Below are positions 14,978 through 23,526 of a stretch of DNA of 39,777 nt, in pieces. The stretch's first letter is position 1, and every line of letters starts with the position of its first letter. This stretch comes from Lachnospiraceae bacterium UBA7182 (lineage in GTDB: Bacteria; Bacillota; Clostridia; Lachnospirales; Lachnospiraceae). The notes under the pieces were generated by a model. It worked only from the letters and a program-made list of their open reading frames with translations, searched no databases and was not told the DNA's origin. The translations under genes were made by a program, and so were the position numbers. The stretch lies in the NCBI GenBank assembly GCA_002491115.1, contig DKVI01000050.1, forward strand, positions 1 through 39,777. The letters run 5' to 3'.

Positions 14978-16300
14978 ATGAATAAAGATCTGACTGTAGG
15001 ATCCCCACAGACCGTATTATGGCAGTTCTGCCTTCCCCTTTTTGGCAGTATCATCTTCCAGCAGCTTTACAATATCGCAGACAGTCTGGTAGCCGGTAAA
15101 TTTATCGGCGAAAACGCCCTGGCCGCGGTGGGCAACAGCTATGAGATCACTCTGATCTTCATCGCTTTCGCCTTCGGATGCAACATCGGATGTTCCGTGA
15201 TCGTATCCCAGTTATTCGGCGCGAAAAACTATGCGGATATGAAAACTTCCGTATATACAACTATGATTTCCAGCGCTGTTTTATGCGGAGTGCTGATGCT
15301 GTTGGGCCTCCTTGGGTGCGACTGGCTTCTGCATCTGATCCACACCCAGGACGAGATCTTTACGGATTCCAGACTGTACCTGAATATTTATATCTGGGGT
15401 CTTCCTTTTTTGTTCTTTTATAATATATCCACCGGCATCTTCTCGGCGCTGGGAGATTCCAGGACCCCCTTTATCTTCCTGGCAATCTCCTCCACCTCCA
15501 ATATCCTGGTGGACATCCTGTTTGTGGCCGTATTTGATATGGGTGTTTCAGGTGTCGCCTGGGCCACGTTTTTATGCCAGGGAATCAGTTGTGTCCTGGC
15601 TCTCCTCGTCGTCTTAAAAAGACTTGCAGGCATTCCCTCAGCAGGAAAGGTATCCCTGTATTCTGTAAAAGCCTTTAAGAAGATCGCACTGATCGCGGTC
15701 CCCAGCATCCTCCAGCAAAGCTTTATCTCCGTGGGAAACATCATCCTGCAGGGCGCCATCAACGACTGCGGCGTAGGCGTCACCGCCGGATACTCTGCCG
15801 CAATTAAACTGAATAACCTGGTCATCACGTCCTTTACCACCCTCGCCAACGGAATGTCCAATTTTACCGCCCAGAATATCGGAGCCGGTATCCGGGAAAG
15901 GGTGAGAGAAGGATTTAAAGCCGGCGTCAAAATGGTATGGATGCTCTGCATACCGATCGTAATCCTGTATCTGGCGGCCGCCCGCCTTCTGGTGACTTTT
16001 TTTATCAACGATCCGTCGGATCTGGCTCTTACCTCCGGCGTGCGTTTCCTTTACATAGTAGCGCCTTTTTACTTTATCGTATCTGTAAAGCTGGTAGCTG
16101 ACGGCATCCTGCGGGGCTCCGGGCTTGTGAAAAAATTCATGATCGCAACCTTTACAGATCTGCTGCTTCGGGTAACGCTGGCAAAGATACTGGCAGTCCA
16201 GATCGGATATCTGGGTATCTGGTGCGCATGGCCCATCGGATGGACCATCGCCACCGGGCTTTCCATTCAGTTTTACCGAAGCGAATTTCATAAATCATAG
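14978..16300 (+). CDS. MATE-family multidrug/sodium exporter
   Basis: 440 residues with about 12 transmembrane helices arranged as two homologous halves. The N-terminus LPLFGSIIFQQLYNIADSLVAGKFIGENALAAVGNS is the diagnostic MATE opening (helix 1 and the ALAAVG loop), repeated in weaker form in the second half (VPSILQQSFISVGNIILQGAINDCG). These proteins sit in the cytoplasmic membrane and expel cationic compounds in exchange for sodium or protons. The start follows AAAGGAG by 6 bases. It is a single-gene unit, divergent from aat and ending at a GC-rich hairpin. Confidence 0.92.
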   Translation: MNKDLTVGSPQTVLWQFCLPLFGSIIFQQLYNIADSLVAGKFIGENALAAVGNSYEITLIFIAFAFGCNIGCSVIVSQLFGAKNYADMKTSVYTTMISSAVLCGVLMLLGLLGCDWLLHLIHTQDEIFTDSRLYLNIYIWGLPFLFFYNISTGIFSALGDSRTPFIFLAISSTSNILVDILFVAVFDMGVSGVAWATFLCQGISCVLALLVVLKRLAGIPSAGKVSLYSVKAFKKIALIAVPSILQQSFISVGNIILQGAINDCGVGVTAGYSAAIKLNNLVITSFTTLANGMSNFTAQNIGAGIRERVREGFKAGVKMVWMLCIPIVILYLAAARLLVTFFINDPSDLALTSGVRFLYIVAPFYFIVSVKLVADGILRGSGLVKKFMIATFTDLLLRVTLAKILAVQIGYLGIWCAWPIGWTIATGLSIQFYRSEFHKS

Positions 16301-16312
16301 ATGCAGACAGCA

Positions 16313-16334
16313 ATGCCCCGGAAGACCGGGGCAT
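16313..16334. terminator. GC-rich hairpin between convergent genes
   Basis: ATGCCCCGG (16313-16321), loop AAGA, CCGGGGCAT (16326-16334). It lies between the MATE stop (16300) and the end of the 903-residue gene (16348). There is no T-run on either side, but the position suggests a shared terminator. Confidence 0.55.
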
Positions 16335-16347
16335 ATGCATACGCAGA

Positions 16348-19059
16348 TCACTGCTTATACTTTTCTTTCGCCTTGCTGTACACGTCGCATCGTTCATGGG
16401 AAAACTCCCCGAATATTCCCAGAATCCCGGACGGCATCCTGATTTCAGAGATCAGCAGATCCAGATAATCGCGGATTCTGCGCACATCTGTATGGACCAG
16501 ATGTTCTACTGTCTGTGTGCCGTCATCCAGATAAATCATCCGGTAGTTACCCTCATCCTGCAGGATTACGATATGCCTGTATGATTTTTCTTCCGGCGTC
16601 TCATACTGCCAGGTCAGGGAAAGCTTCCTGAGCTGTCCTTTCAGACATTCATACAGAGCTGTCTGCACGCCCGCTTTATCTTTCAACACTTCTCTCTCGC
16701 CGGTGCTGTTCCCGTCAAGGTCCGTCTTTGCCATCCGCACAGGAAGGCAGGGTATATAAAAGCGGTCGGCAATCTGGTTCTGCGCCTGTTCTGCCGGATA
16801 TCCCCCGTATAGCCGTTTTGCCAGGTGATAGCGAAGCTTTGTCTCAAAACGATACACCTGGGGCGACCACATCATACAGCGGGGATTGGGTTTGTAACAG
16901 GCGATCTGTCCGAAAATATCCGCAAGCTGTCCCGCGATGGACCGGGTATTCAGGTGAAGCTGATAGTTCGGTCTTACCCCCAGTCCGAAGGGAACATAGA
17001 CCACATCTTTTTCATCCACTACCGCATAGACTTCCGGCATCCCCACCAGGGCATACCAGTCCTGCTTTTGATGGTCAAAGTAAAAACAGGCATATTTGTG
17101 AACATCCGCATCCTGAAGAAAGATAAGGTCATGTCCGCCGAAAGCAAACAAAAGCCTGTGTATCTTCCCGTCAAGATACTCTGAAAGCAGTCTGTTGACA
17201 CTTTCTTTGGTCACCTGCCCTTGATCCAGCGTCACCTGCTGCGAATACGGCCGACTGACCAGAATACGGGTCGGCCAGCACTCCATCTGAGCGACCAGCA
17301 CCGCCTCCGCCTCCGGTTCTTCCGGCGGCCGGGCTGAAGTTTCTTTCGTCAGTTCCTCCAGCATCCGCTTTCCCGCCTGAAGAGCCGTGGACGCATCCGG
17401 CATATACTGATCTCCTCCCGGCAGAGGTTTCTTGCGGCTGCCTGTCTGTTCATAGAGAATCAGCGTTCCGTCATCATAGACATCACATCCAAAGATCTGT
17501 TCCTCTTTTTCATCGCAAACCGTACACCAAAGATCTTCTTCCTGCCCCCGGCGGCATATACTGCCGGCGATGCAGTCTGCCAGGACCGGAACATCATCCT
17601 GATCTACAGGAAGCAGGGATAACCTTTTTATGAGTTCCCCGCGAACAGACGGATATGTTTCCTCCGAAGCCTTTGTAATCGGCGCCAGCAGCCAGAACTC
17701 CGTCTCCGCTTCTATCCTGCATAACTGCTCCCATGGAAAAGACGGTACCCGGGGACTGTCGTTCCACCGGTATTCTATATATTTCAGATGGAAACGGATA
17801 CTGAGTTCATCTTCCCCAAACAGAATCCGCACCGGCTTTTCGGGAGGAAGACCGCCTTCCTGGGGATCAATCAGTTTCCTGCTCCAGGGAATGGATACGG
17901 GCATACGCTCCTTTAGATAATCCGACAAAAAGACAGGGTCTTTCACGCCGCGGGCCATCAGAAACGCCGTATGCAGATAGTGGCGCACATAGGCCCTTCT
18001 CTGAAAATCAAAGACGCCCCATACAAATCCGGACTGTTCATCCTCGGCCAGTTCTTCTTCGATCCTTTTACGCCCCCGCATCAGATCAATCTTCTCAAGC
18101 ACCTGTCCCACAAAAGGCATGTCGCTATGGGCAGTGGCAAACTCCTGCAGTTTGATCAGCAGATACCGGCCGCATCCTTTCATGATCCAGTAGGGCAGCA
18201 CCTGTTCTTCCACAAAAGCGTCATCCATCAGCGCCTGTTTTACATCTTCCCTGTCAAAAAAAGCGTCCAGTCCCATTCGACCTTCCACCGTATTTCCGTC
18301 TGTAAAAAAAAGCGGAGAAAAATCTGACAAAAGCTTCTTATAACTGACTCTTTGCTTCTCCCCCAGCGCCGGCACATGGACAAGCGCTATTTCCCGAAGC
18401 CTGCCGTACAGAAGCTTCTCTTTTCCGTTGGTGGCGTTATCCAGCCTTAAATGATTCCACAAAAGACGGTAGGCCTTATCCGGAAGCTCCGTATGGCTGA
18501 AAAAATGCGTCAAAAGCCTCACCGATCCTGGATGCCGCCAGGTCAGCTCATATTGACGGGCATTCTGAATCGGGCGGTCGGACATATTGTGGAGTATATA
18601 CCGGTCAAGAATCTTCCCCAGACGAAGCAGGACATCGTCATTCCAGTTGCCGTCAGGCGCCATGGATAAAAGCTCCCTGTAATCCTCAAATCCTGCTCGG
18701 ATCGCCGGATCGCTCCCTTTAAAACGGGGCGTACAGGATCCCGCCTCCGCGATCGCCTCAATCTGTTCTACACCGTCAAAAACACCGTTTCCGGACGCCG
18801 TGGCGGAAGATCCGCTCCATTCCAGGCCATAGGCAATCGAAAGCTCCGTCACAAACTCCTTCCCCGGCGGATACTCTTCCATCCTGTCTTCCACCACTTC
18901 CAGCATCCGGTCTATGAAATCTTTCTCACGATATCCTGTAAGGAACGTCTCCGAGAGAAAATAATCCGCCCATGCCGCCCGGTCTTTTCTGCGCTTTCCG
19001 GTATAAAGCTGTGTAAACGTCCGGACGGCCTCCCCGATCATCTTATTATCTTTGTCCAT
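16348..19059 (-). CDS. Large protein of unknown function (903 residues)
   Basis: I cannot assign a function. The protein is hydrophilic, without signal peptide or membrane helix, so it is probably cytosolic. The first 350 residues are helix-rich with Trp/Tyr/Arg patterns; the centre has ten scattered Cys, including SICRRGQEEDLWCTVC. The last 300 residues look like an alpha/beta region (LLFAFGGHDLIFLQDADVHKY, VVYVPFGLGVRPNYQ, LVHTDVRRIRDYLDLL). From memory its end resembles large J-domain proteins found next to Hsp70 homologues in Lachnospiraceae, but no HPD motif and thus no J domain is present. The start overlaps the aldolase gene by 14 bases and has a weak ribosome site; ATG 19041 is an alternative. 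Downstream position suggests transcription with the sugar operon. Confidence 0.75.
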   Translation of the reverse strand: MDKDNKMIGEAVRTFTQLYTGKRRKDRAAWADYFLSETFLTGYREKDFIDRMLEVVEDRMEEYPPGKEFVTELSIAYGLEWSGSSATASGNGVFDGVEQIEAIAEAGSCTPRFKGSDPAIRAGFEDYRELLSMAPDGNWNDDVLLRLGKILDRYILHNMSDRPIQNARQYELTWRHPGSVRLLTHFFSHTELPDKAYRLLWNHLRLDNATNGKEKLLYGRLREIALVHVPALGEKQRVSYKKLLSDFSPLFFTDGNTVEGRMGLDAFFDREDVKQALMDDAFVEEQVLPYWIMKGCGRYLLIKLQEFATAHSDMPFVGQVLEKIDLMRGRKRIEEELAEDEQSGFVWGVFDFQRRAYVRHYLHTAFLMARGVKDPVFLSDYLKERMPVSIPWSRKLIDPQEGGLPPEKPVRILFGEDELSIRFHLKYIEYRWNDSPRVPSFPWEQLCRIEAETEFWLLAPITKASEETYPSVRGELIKRLSLLPVDQDDVPVLADCIAGSICRRGQEEDLWCTVCDEKEEQIFGCDVYDDGTLILYEQTGSRKKPLPGGDQYMPDASTALQAGKRMLEELTKETSARPPEEPEAEAVLVAQMECWPTRILVSRPYSQQVTLDQGQVTKESVNRLLSEYLDGKIHRLLFAFGGHDLIFLQDADVHKYACFYFDHQKQDWYALVGMPEVYAVVDEKDVVYVPFGLGVRPNYQLHLNTRSIAGQLADIFGQIACYKPNPRCMMWSPQVYRFETKLRYHLAKRLYGGYPAEQAQNQIADRFYIPCLPVRMAKTDLDGNSTGEREVLKDKAGVQTALYECLKGQLRKLSLTWQYETPEEKSYRHIVILQDEGNYRMIYLDDGTQTVEHLVHTDVRRIRDYLDLLISEIRMPSGILGIFGEFSHERCDVYSKAKEKYKQ

Positions 19060-19699
19060 ATTTATTCATAAAGAAATCATGGAAGAAATCAATATCTTCC
19101 TGCGAGATCTCCACCGGACCTCCTATGCTCTGGCAGTTGATATATACCATAGCTGCCTTTTCAAGCACCTGGGAACCTACATAAGCTTCCGCAAGCGTAC
19201 GCCCCACCGTAATCGCCCCGTGATTCGCCAGCAGCGCGCCCGTTCTCTCCTTCAAAGCCCGCACTACTTCTCTGGCCATCTCCTCTGTTCCCGGCATCGT
19301 ATAGGCAGCCAGCCTGACCTCTCCTCCCAGAATCTGCACCTGATCGTCACAGATCGGCGGGATCGGCTTCCTGGCAGTCGCCACCGTAAGCGCGTAAGTA
19401 GAATGGGTATGCATAATTCCGTTTATTTCCGGTCTGTCCTTATAGACAGCCGCATGCACCACCGACTCAATCGACGGCTTCAGTCCTCCTTCATACTCCA
19501 GCGTATTCATATTCACCAGAACCATTTCTTCCGCGCAAAGCCTCTCATAATCCATCCCGGACGGCGTAATCACCATATAATCCTCATCGACCCTGGCCGA
19601 AATATTCCCCCAGGTTCCCGCCACAAGTCCGCTGTGATACATGGATTTGGCCGTATCACATACCTCAATTTGCATTAATTTTACTTTTTCTTTGTTCAT
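19046..19699 (-). CDS. Class II aldolase (L-fuculose-phosphate aldolase type)
   Basis: 217 residues, the usual family length. GTWGNISAR at 28-36 binds the substrate phosphate, PSGMDYE follows at 46-52, Glu78 lies in the position of the catalytic base, and HTH at 97-99 plus His in LLANHGAITVG near 158 are the zinc ligands. The family cleaves phosphorylated sugars (fuculose-1-P, ribulose-1-P) to dihydroxyacetone phosphate and an aldehyde, or isomerises ribulose-5-P. With the FGGY kinase upstream it should act on the phosphorylated product. The start follows AGGAGGATATC. The true sugar is unknown. Confidence 0.88.
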   Translation of the reverse strand: MNKEKVKLMQIEVCDTAKSMYHSGLVAGTWGNISARVDEDYMVITPSGMDYERLCAEEMVLVNMNTLEYEGGLKPSIESVVHAAVYKDRPEINGIMHTHSTYALTVATARKPIPPICDDQVQILGGEVRLAAYTMPGTEEMAREVVRALKERTGALLANHGAITVGRTLAEAYVGSQVLEKAAMVYINCQSIGGPVEISQEDIDFFHDFFMNKYGQR

Positions 19700-19725
19700 T
19701 CTGATATCCTCCTGCTGATTTATGT

Positions 19726-20763
19726 CTAATACCGATATTGATACAACAGATGTTCTCCTCTTAAAAACCGTCCCACATCTGCCACAATCTGCTTTGTATG
19801 GTTCACCAGTACATCCTCCGTGGCCCCCGCAATATGGGGCGTAATCACCACATTATCAAGCTCCGTCACATAAGGATGGTTGCTTGCCAGCGGCTCGCTT
19901 GCATACACGTCAAACGCCGCCCCGGCGATCTTTCGTTCTCTGAGCGCGTCAATCAGAGCCTCCTCATCCAGAATCGCCCCACGGGAAGTATTGATAAAAT
20001 AAGCCGTAGGCTTCATATAAGAAATCATCTCCCTGCTGATGCTTCCCTTCGTCTCTTCCGTAATCTTCATATGGCAGGTAATAAAGTCAGATTCCTGCAT
20101 CAGCTGTTTTAAAGAAACCGCTTTTCTTACACCAAATTCCTCGACTTCAAGTTCCCCTACAAAAGGATCAAAGATCAGAAGTTCCATCCCCATGGCCCGG
20201 GCGATCCGTCCCACTTTTCTTCCGATGCTTCCGTATCCCACGATTCCCAGAGTCTTTCCGTGAAGCTGCGTCCCCTTGAAGATCATATACGGCGAATCCT
20301 TATCCATATCCCAGATCATATCCACCTTAAGGCCTTCTTTGGTCACTTTTTTCGCGTTCGGATCTCCTGTAAATTTTCCTTCCTTTAACGCTTTATACGC
20401 CATGGGAATCCTTCTCGCGACAGAGAGCATAAGCCCGATGGTCATCTCCGCCGCCGAATCGGAATTTCTTCCCGGCGTATAGAGTACCGGTATTCCCCTT
20501 TCCTTCGCCGCCGCCATATCCACATTCACCGGAGTCGCCCGCGTACATGCGATCAGTTTCAGATGCGGCGCATTCTCAATCACCTTTCTTGTGATATCGT
20601 CATAGCTGGTAATAATGATATCCGCATCCTTCGCCTTCTCTTTCAATTCTTCCTCCGGTATCTTGGGAAGCCCCAGGGCCCAGCCGTCTTTTACGACTTC
20701 GCCCATCTCATATAAGGGCTTTAATTGTTCCTCGTCATACTCCGCGGTAAAAAATATTTTCAT
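19726..20763 (-). CDS. D-isomer 2-hydroxyacid dehydrogenase (YoaD-like)
   Basis: 345 residues. The NAD-binding fold has GIVGYGSIGRKVG near 175, followed by Asp (IFDPF) that accepts the NAD ribose. Catalytic Arg is in INTSRGAILDE near 260, Glu in YASEPL near 285 and His in TPHIAGAT near 305. There is an insertion of about 25 residues just before the Rossmann fold (containing WDMDKDSPYMIF), reminiscent of Bacillus YoaD, which sits next to an FGGY kinase too. It interconverts a 2-keto acid and a D-2-hydroxy acid. The ATG overlaps the kinase stop by four bases. Confidence 0.88.
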   Translation of the reverse strand: MKIFFTAEYDEEQLKPLYEMGEVVKDGWALGLPKIPEEELKEKAKDADIIITSYDDITRKVIENAPHLKLIACTRATPVNVDMAAAKERGIPVLYTPGRNSDSAAEMTIGLMLSVARRIPMAYKALKEGKFTGDPNAKKVTKEGLKVDMIWDMDKDSPYMIFKGTQLHGKTLGIVGYGSIGRKVGRIARAMGMELLIFDPFVGELEVEEFGVRKAVSLKQLMQESDFITCHMKITEETKGSISREMISYMKPTAYFINTSRGAILDEEALIDALRERKIAGAAFDVYASEPLASNHPYVTELDNVVITPHIAGATEDVLVNHTKQIVADVGRFLRGEHLLYQYRY

Positions 20764-22301
20764 ACTGTCTGCTCCTCCTTGCCTATGGCTTTTATTTTTT
20801 TGTTCATTTGATGCCGGTAATCCCAGATCTCCTGGTTGTGTATCCTGACCCTTTTATACAACTCATATAACAGGTCATATTTTTCCGTATTCATCAGGTT
20901 AGGTTCATATACACGGGTGAATGTACAGGCTTTCTCGACGGCTTCCTCATAATCCTTGTACAACCCCAGCCTTACGCCGGTCATCAGCGCCACACCTTTG
21001 GCCCCCAGTTCTTTCCCGGAGGGAATCATGACCCGCATGCCCAGCACATCGGCAATCATCTGGGCCCATACCGGGCTTTTCGCGCCGCCGCCCGCCAGGT
21101 ATATGGTCGCGCTCTTGTCCACATTGGGCAGACAGTCCCGGATAGAGAGACTAATGCCTTCATAAACGGCACGGACAAGCTCCGCTCTTGTCGTCACCTG
21201 ACTGATACCGAAAAAGCTTGCCCTGGCATAGGGGTGATAAAACGGCGCCCTCTCTCCTGCCACACTGATATACGGATGATACACCACGCCGCCGCAGCCT
21301 ACCTGTGCGCTGTCCACAATCTGATCAATCTCATGAAAATCTTTGGTCATGGCGATATGTTCCAGCATCCAGTCAATGTTGGGCGTACCGTTCAAAGTCG
21401 GCTGCAGTTCCACATACAGGTCACCCATGGGATGCTTTTCATACCGGGTCCCCTCCCCGCCGAAATCACAGTCTTCCTTTTTATATACGATCTCATTGGC
21501 GCAGGTGGTCCCCAGGATGACGCAGACGTCTTTTTCATGAATCGCACCCAGCCCGATGGCGGTAGCCGAAGTATCCAACGCCCCCGCGATCACCGGAAGG
21601 CCCCTTTTAAGCCCCGTCTCGTCGGCGAACGCGTCCAGAATCGTACCGACCACTTCGTCGGAACGCACCGGGTCCGGCAGATAATCTCTGTATTCCTCCA
21701 CACCCAGGGCTTTCATGATATCCGCAGCGATCCTGCCACTGTGTACATCCACCAGAGAAGTATAGCTGTCCGTCATCTCTGTCAGGATCTCTCCTGTCAT
21801 TTTATAACGAATCCAGTCTTTACAGAATATCAGCTTCTCTGCCCGGTCGAGAGTTTCTCTGCGATTCTCTTTCATCCATTTGAGAAGGATCATCTGATTT
21901 CCCAGAAGCGGCGGCGTACCGGTGGTCTTATGATACAGTTTCCCGACCTCCGGGCGTTCTTTTGTAATCTCTCCCACTTCATCCACAGCCCTCCCGTCGC
22001 ACCAGAGAATAGCATTTTGCACGGGCTTTCCGTCTCTGTCAATCAGCCAGCAGCCTTCCCCCTGACCGGTAACGCCGATTCCGATCACGTCTTCTTTATT
22101 CGCCGCGCCGGAACCTGCCACTTCTTTTACGCAGGCTTTGACGTTCTCCCACACAGCGTCCATATCCTGCTCTACCTCTTTGCCGGGATTCCTGATCGTC
22201 CGGCTTTCACGACTGGCCACACAGACTTCATGTCCCTGTTCATCAAACAATACTGCCTTCACATTCGACGTACCTGCGTCTATTCCCAGAATATATTTCA
22301 T
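20760..22301 (-). CDS. FGGY-family carbohydrate kinase
   Basis: 513 residues. N-terminal phosphate loop DAGTSNVKAVLFDE at 7-20, catalytic-region GALDTSATAIG near 240 (Asp as base), and C-terminal adenosine motif AGGGAKSP near 405 define an FGGY sugar kinase such as xylulokinase, YoaC or LsrK. It phosphorylates a keto-sugar or polyol with ATP in the cytoplasm. It lies between the SorC regulator and the dehydrogenase with four-base ATGA overlaps on both sides, so translation is tightly coupled. No sugar transporter is encoded beside it. Confidence 0.9.
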   Translation of the reverse strand: MKYILGIDAGTSNVKAVLFDEQGHEVCVASRESRTIRNPGKEVEQDMDAVWENVKACVKEVAGSGAANKEDVIGIGVTGQGEGCWLIDRDGKPVQNAILWCDGRAVDEVGEITKERPEVGKLYHKTTGTPPLLGNQMILLKWMKENRRETLDRAEKLIFCKDWIRYKMTGEILTEMTDSYTSLVDVHSGRIAADIMKALGVEEYRDYLPDPVRSDEVVGTILDAFADETGLKRGLPVIAGALDTSATAIGLGAIHEKDVCVILGTTCANEIVYKKEDCDFGGEGTRYEKHPMGDLYVELQPTLNGTPNIDWMLEHIAMTKDFHEIDQIVDSAQVGCGGVVYHPYISVAGERAPFYHPYARASFFGISQVTTRAELVRAVYEGISLSIRDCLPNVDKSATIYLAGGGAKSPVWAQMIADVLGMRVMIPSGKELGAKGVALMTGVRLGLYKDYEEAVEKACTFTRVYEPNLMNTEKYDLLYELYKRVRIHNQEIWDYRHQMNKKIKAIGKEEQTV

Positions 22302-23248
22302 CTGAATTCCGCCTCCTGAGCCTTTTTGATAACCTGCCTTGCTGTTGCTTCATCTATAATTAAAGTGTCCGCGCATCCCGAGCGAAGCGCCGCCAGGATA
22401 GCTTCTACTTTCTCATCTCCCGAAGCGATCAATATGGTATTTTCTATCTTTTTCAGACATTCCATATCCGCATTCAAAAGACGGTCCGCCAGAAAACAGT
22501 TGTCACTGCTTCCGTCCCTCCGGATCGGGTTCATGGCCAGATCGCTGACAAACCCCTGTTCTCTGAGAAGCCGAATATCTTTCCTTGTAATATAACCTCT
22601 GGTACACATGGTGGATTCTTCTGTCAGTTCTCCTACTCCCAGTACGGCTATATTGCATTTTTTCATCAGCTCATAAGAAGATATAATATTTTTCTCCCGC
22701 AGCAGCCATTCCTTTGTCTGGGCATGTTCCACGACAACCGGCGCGTACAGCATATAGCTGGGACAATCCAGCTTATTGGCCAGGCAGCGGGCAATCTCGT
22801 CGCATTTTTCCATCCGCTGTTCAATGTTCTGCGCTCCCATCAACTGGACAACCCGGCACTCGCTGCGCCTTTTATATGCCATCTGATCGACCACTTTCGC
22901 CAGCGTGCGCCCCCAGGAAACCCCGATGATGTCTTTCAGACGGATAATCTCGTCCAGATACTGCGCCGCCACGTTGGCCACTTTATAAAGAGCCGTGTCT
23001 TTCTCCCCGTAATCCGCCGCGACAATCACCTCTTTCAGGCCGAACTGCTCCTCAAGCCGGTTCTCCAGCTCTATGTTATCGCGCTCGTACCCATGGATAT
23101 TTAAAGTGACGATTCCCAGGTCCGGCAGCGAATTGATGATCTGGTTCACCTTCTGGCGCGTGTAGGACAGTTTTTTTGCTATCTCATCCTGTGTCAATCC
23201 CAACGTATGATACCAATATGCAATCTTTATGTATAAATTCCTGTTCAT
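22298..23248 (-). CDS. SorC/DeoR-type sugar-responsive transcriptional regulator
   Basis: 316 residues from ATG 23248, preceded by a GTGGGGG ribosome site; the longer frame to 23374 runs through the promoter and operator. The N-terminal helix-turn-helix is YWYHTLGLTQDEIAKKL, then TRQKVNQIINSL (about 10-45). The remaining 250 residues form the sugar-phosphate-binding domain of the SorC family with GVSWGRTLAKVV near 125 and GVGEL near 205. It would sense the phosphorylated sugar made by the kinase and control this operon, including itself. Confidence 0.88.
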   Translation of the reverse strand: MNRNLYIKIAYWYHTLGLTQDEIAKKLSYTRQKVNQIINSLPDLGIVTLNIHGYERDNIELENRLEEQFGLKEVIVAADYGEKDTALYKVANVAAQYLDEIIRLKDIIGVSWGRTLAKVVDQMAYKRRSECRVVQLMGAQNIEQRMEKCDEIARCLANKLDCPSYMLYAPVVVEHAQTKEWLLREKNIISSYELMKKCNIAVLGVGELTEESTMCTRGYITRKDIRLLREQGFVSDLAMNPIRRDGSSDNCFLADRLLNADMECLKKIENTILIASGDEKVEAILAALRSGCADTLIIDEATARQVIKKAQEAEFR

Positions 23249-23294
23249 GTGCCCCCACATTCCTTGTGTAATTTTATGGTTTTTCTTATGTTTT

Positions 23295-23322
23295 ATTGTA
23301 TCATATTTGGTAAATTTATCAA
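23295..23322 (-). promoter_or_regulatory. Promoter of SorC-kinase-aldolase operon
   Basis: Minus strand TTGATA (23317-23322), 16 bases, TACAAT (23295-23300). Transcription should start near 23288, leaving about 40 bases of leader. Confidence 0.6.
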
Positions 23323-23334
23323 TAAAAAGAAGCA

Positions 23335-23371
23335 AAGTTACAAATGTAATTTTATTTAACATTTGTAACTT
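23335..23371. promoter_or_regulatory. 13-bp inverted repeat upstream of SorC operon promoter
   Basis: AAGTTACAAATGT (23335-23347) and ACATTTGTAACTT (23359-23371), a perfect inverted repeat with an 11-base AT spacer. It ends 13 bases upstream of the -35 box, so it fits an operator for the SorC protein acting as activator, or as repressor through DNA looping. The left arm itself contains the small palindrome TTACA-AA-TGTAA. Confidence 0.6.
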
Positions 23372-23526
23372 CATTATAACACAGATATAAAATTTGTCAA
23401 TCCTTTTACGTTGTTCCGTACATCTTTCTACAGTCCCCTACATCAGATCGTCGGATTCGACTCTGCATGTGGAGAGGAACGCAAAGGCCAGGGAAACGGC
23501 TGTTAAAATTACAGGAAAGACCGCGT

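Noticed and set aside
16348..19059. J-domain in the 903-residue protein
   Set aside because: No HPD tripeptide or typical J-domain helix pattern is present in the N-terminal part.
21234..22319. Long plus-strand open frame of 361 codons opposite the FGGY kinase gene
   Set aside because: Antisense shadow; composition is His/Arg-rich without recognisable motifs, while the minus strand encodes a complete kinase.
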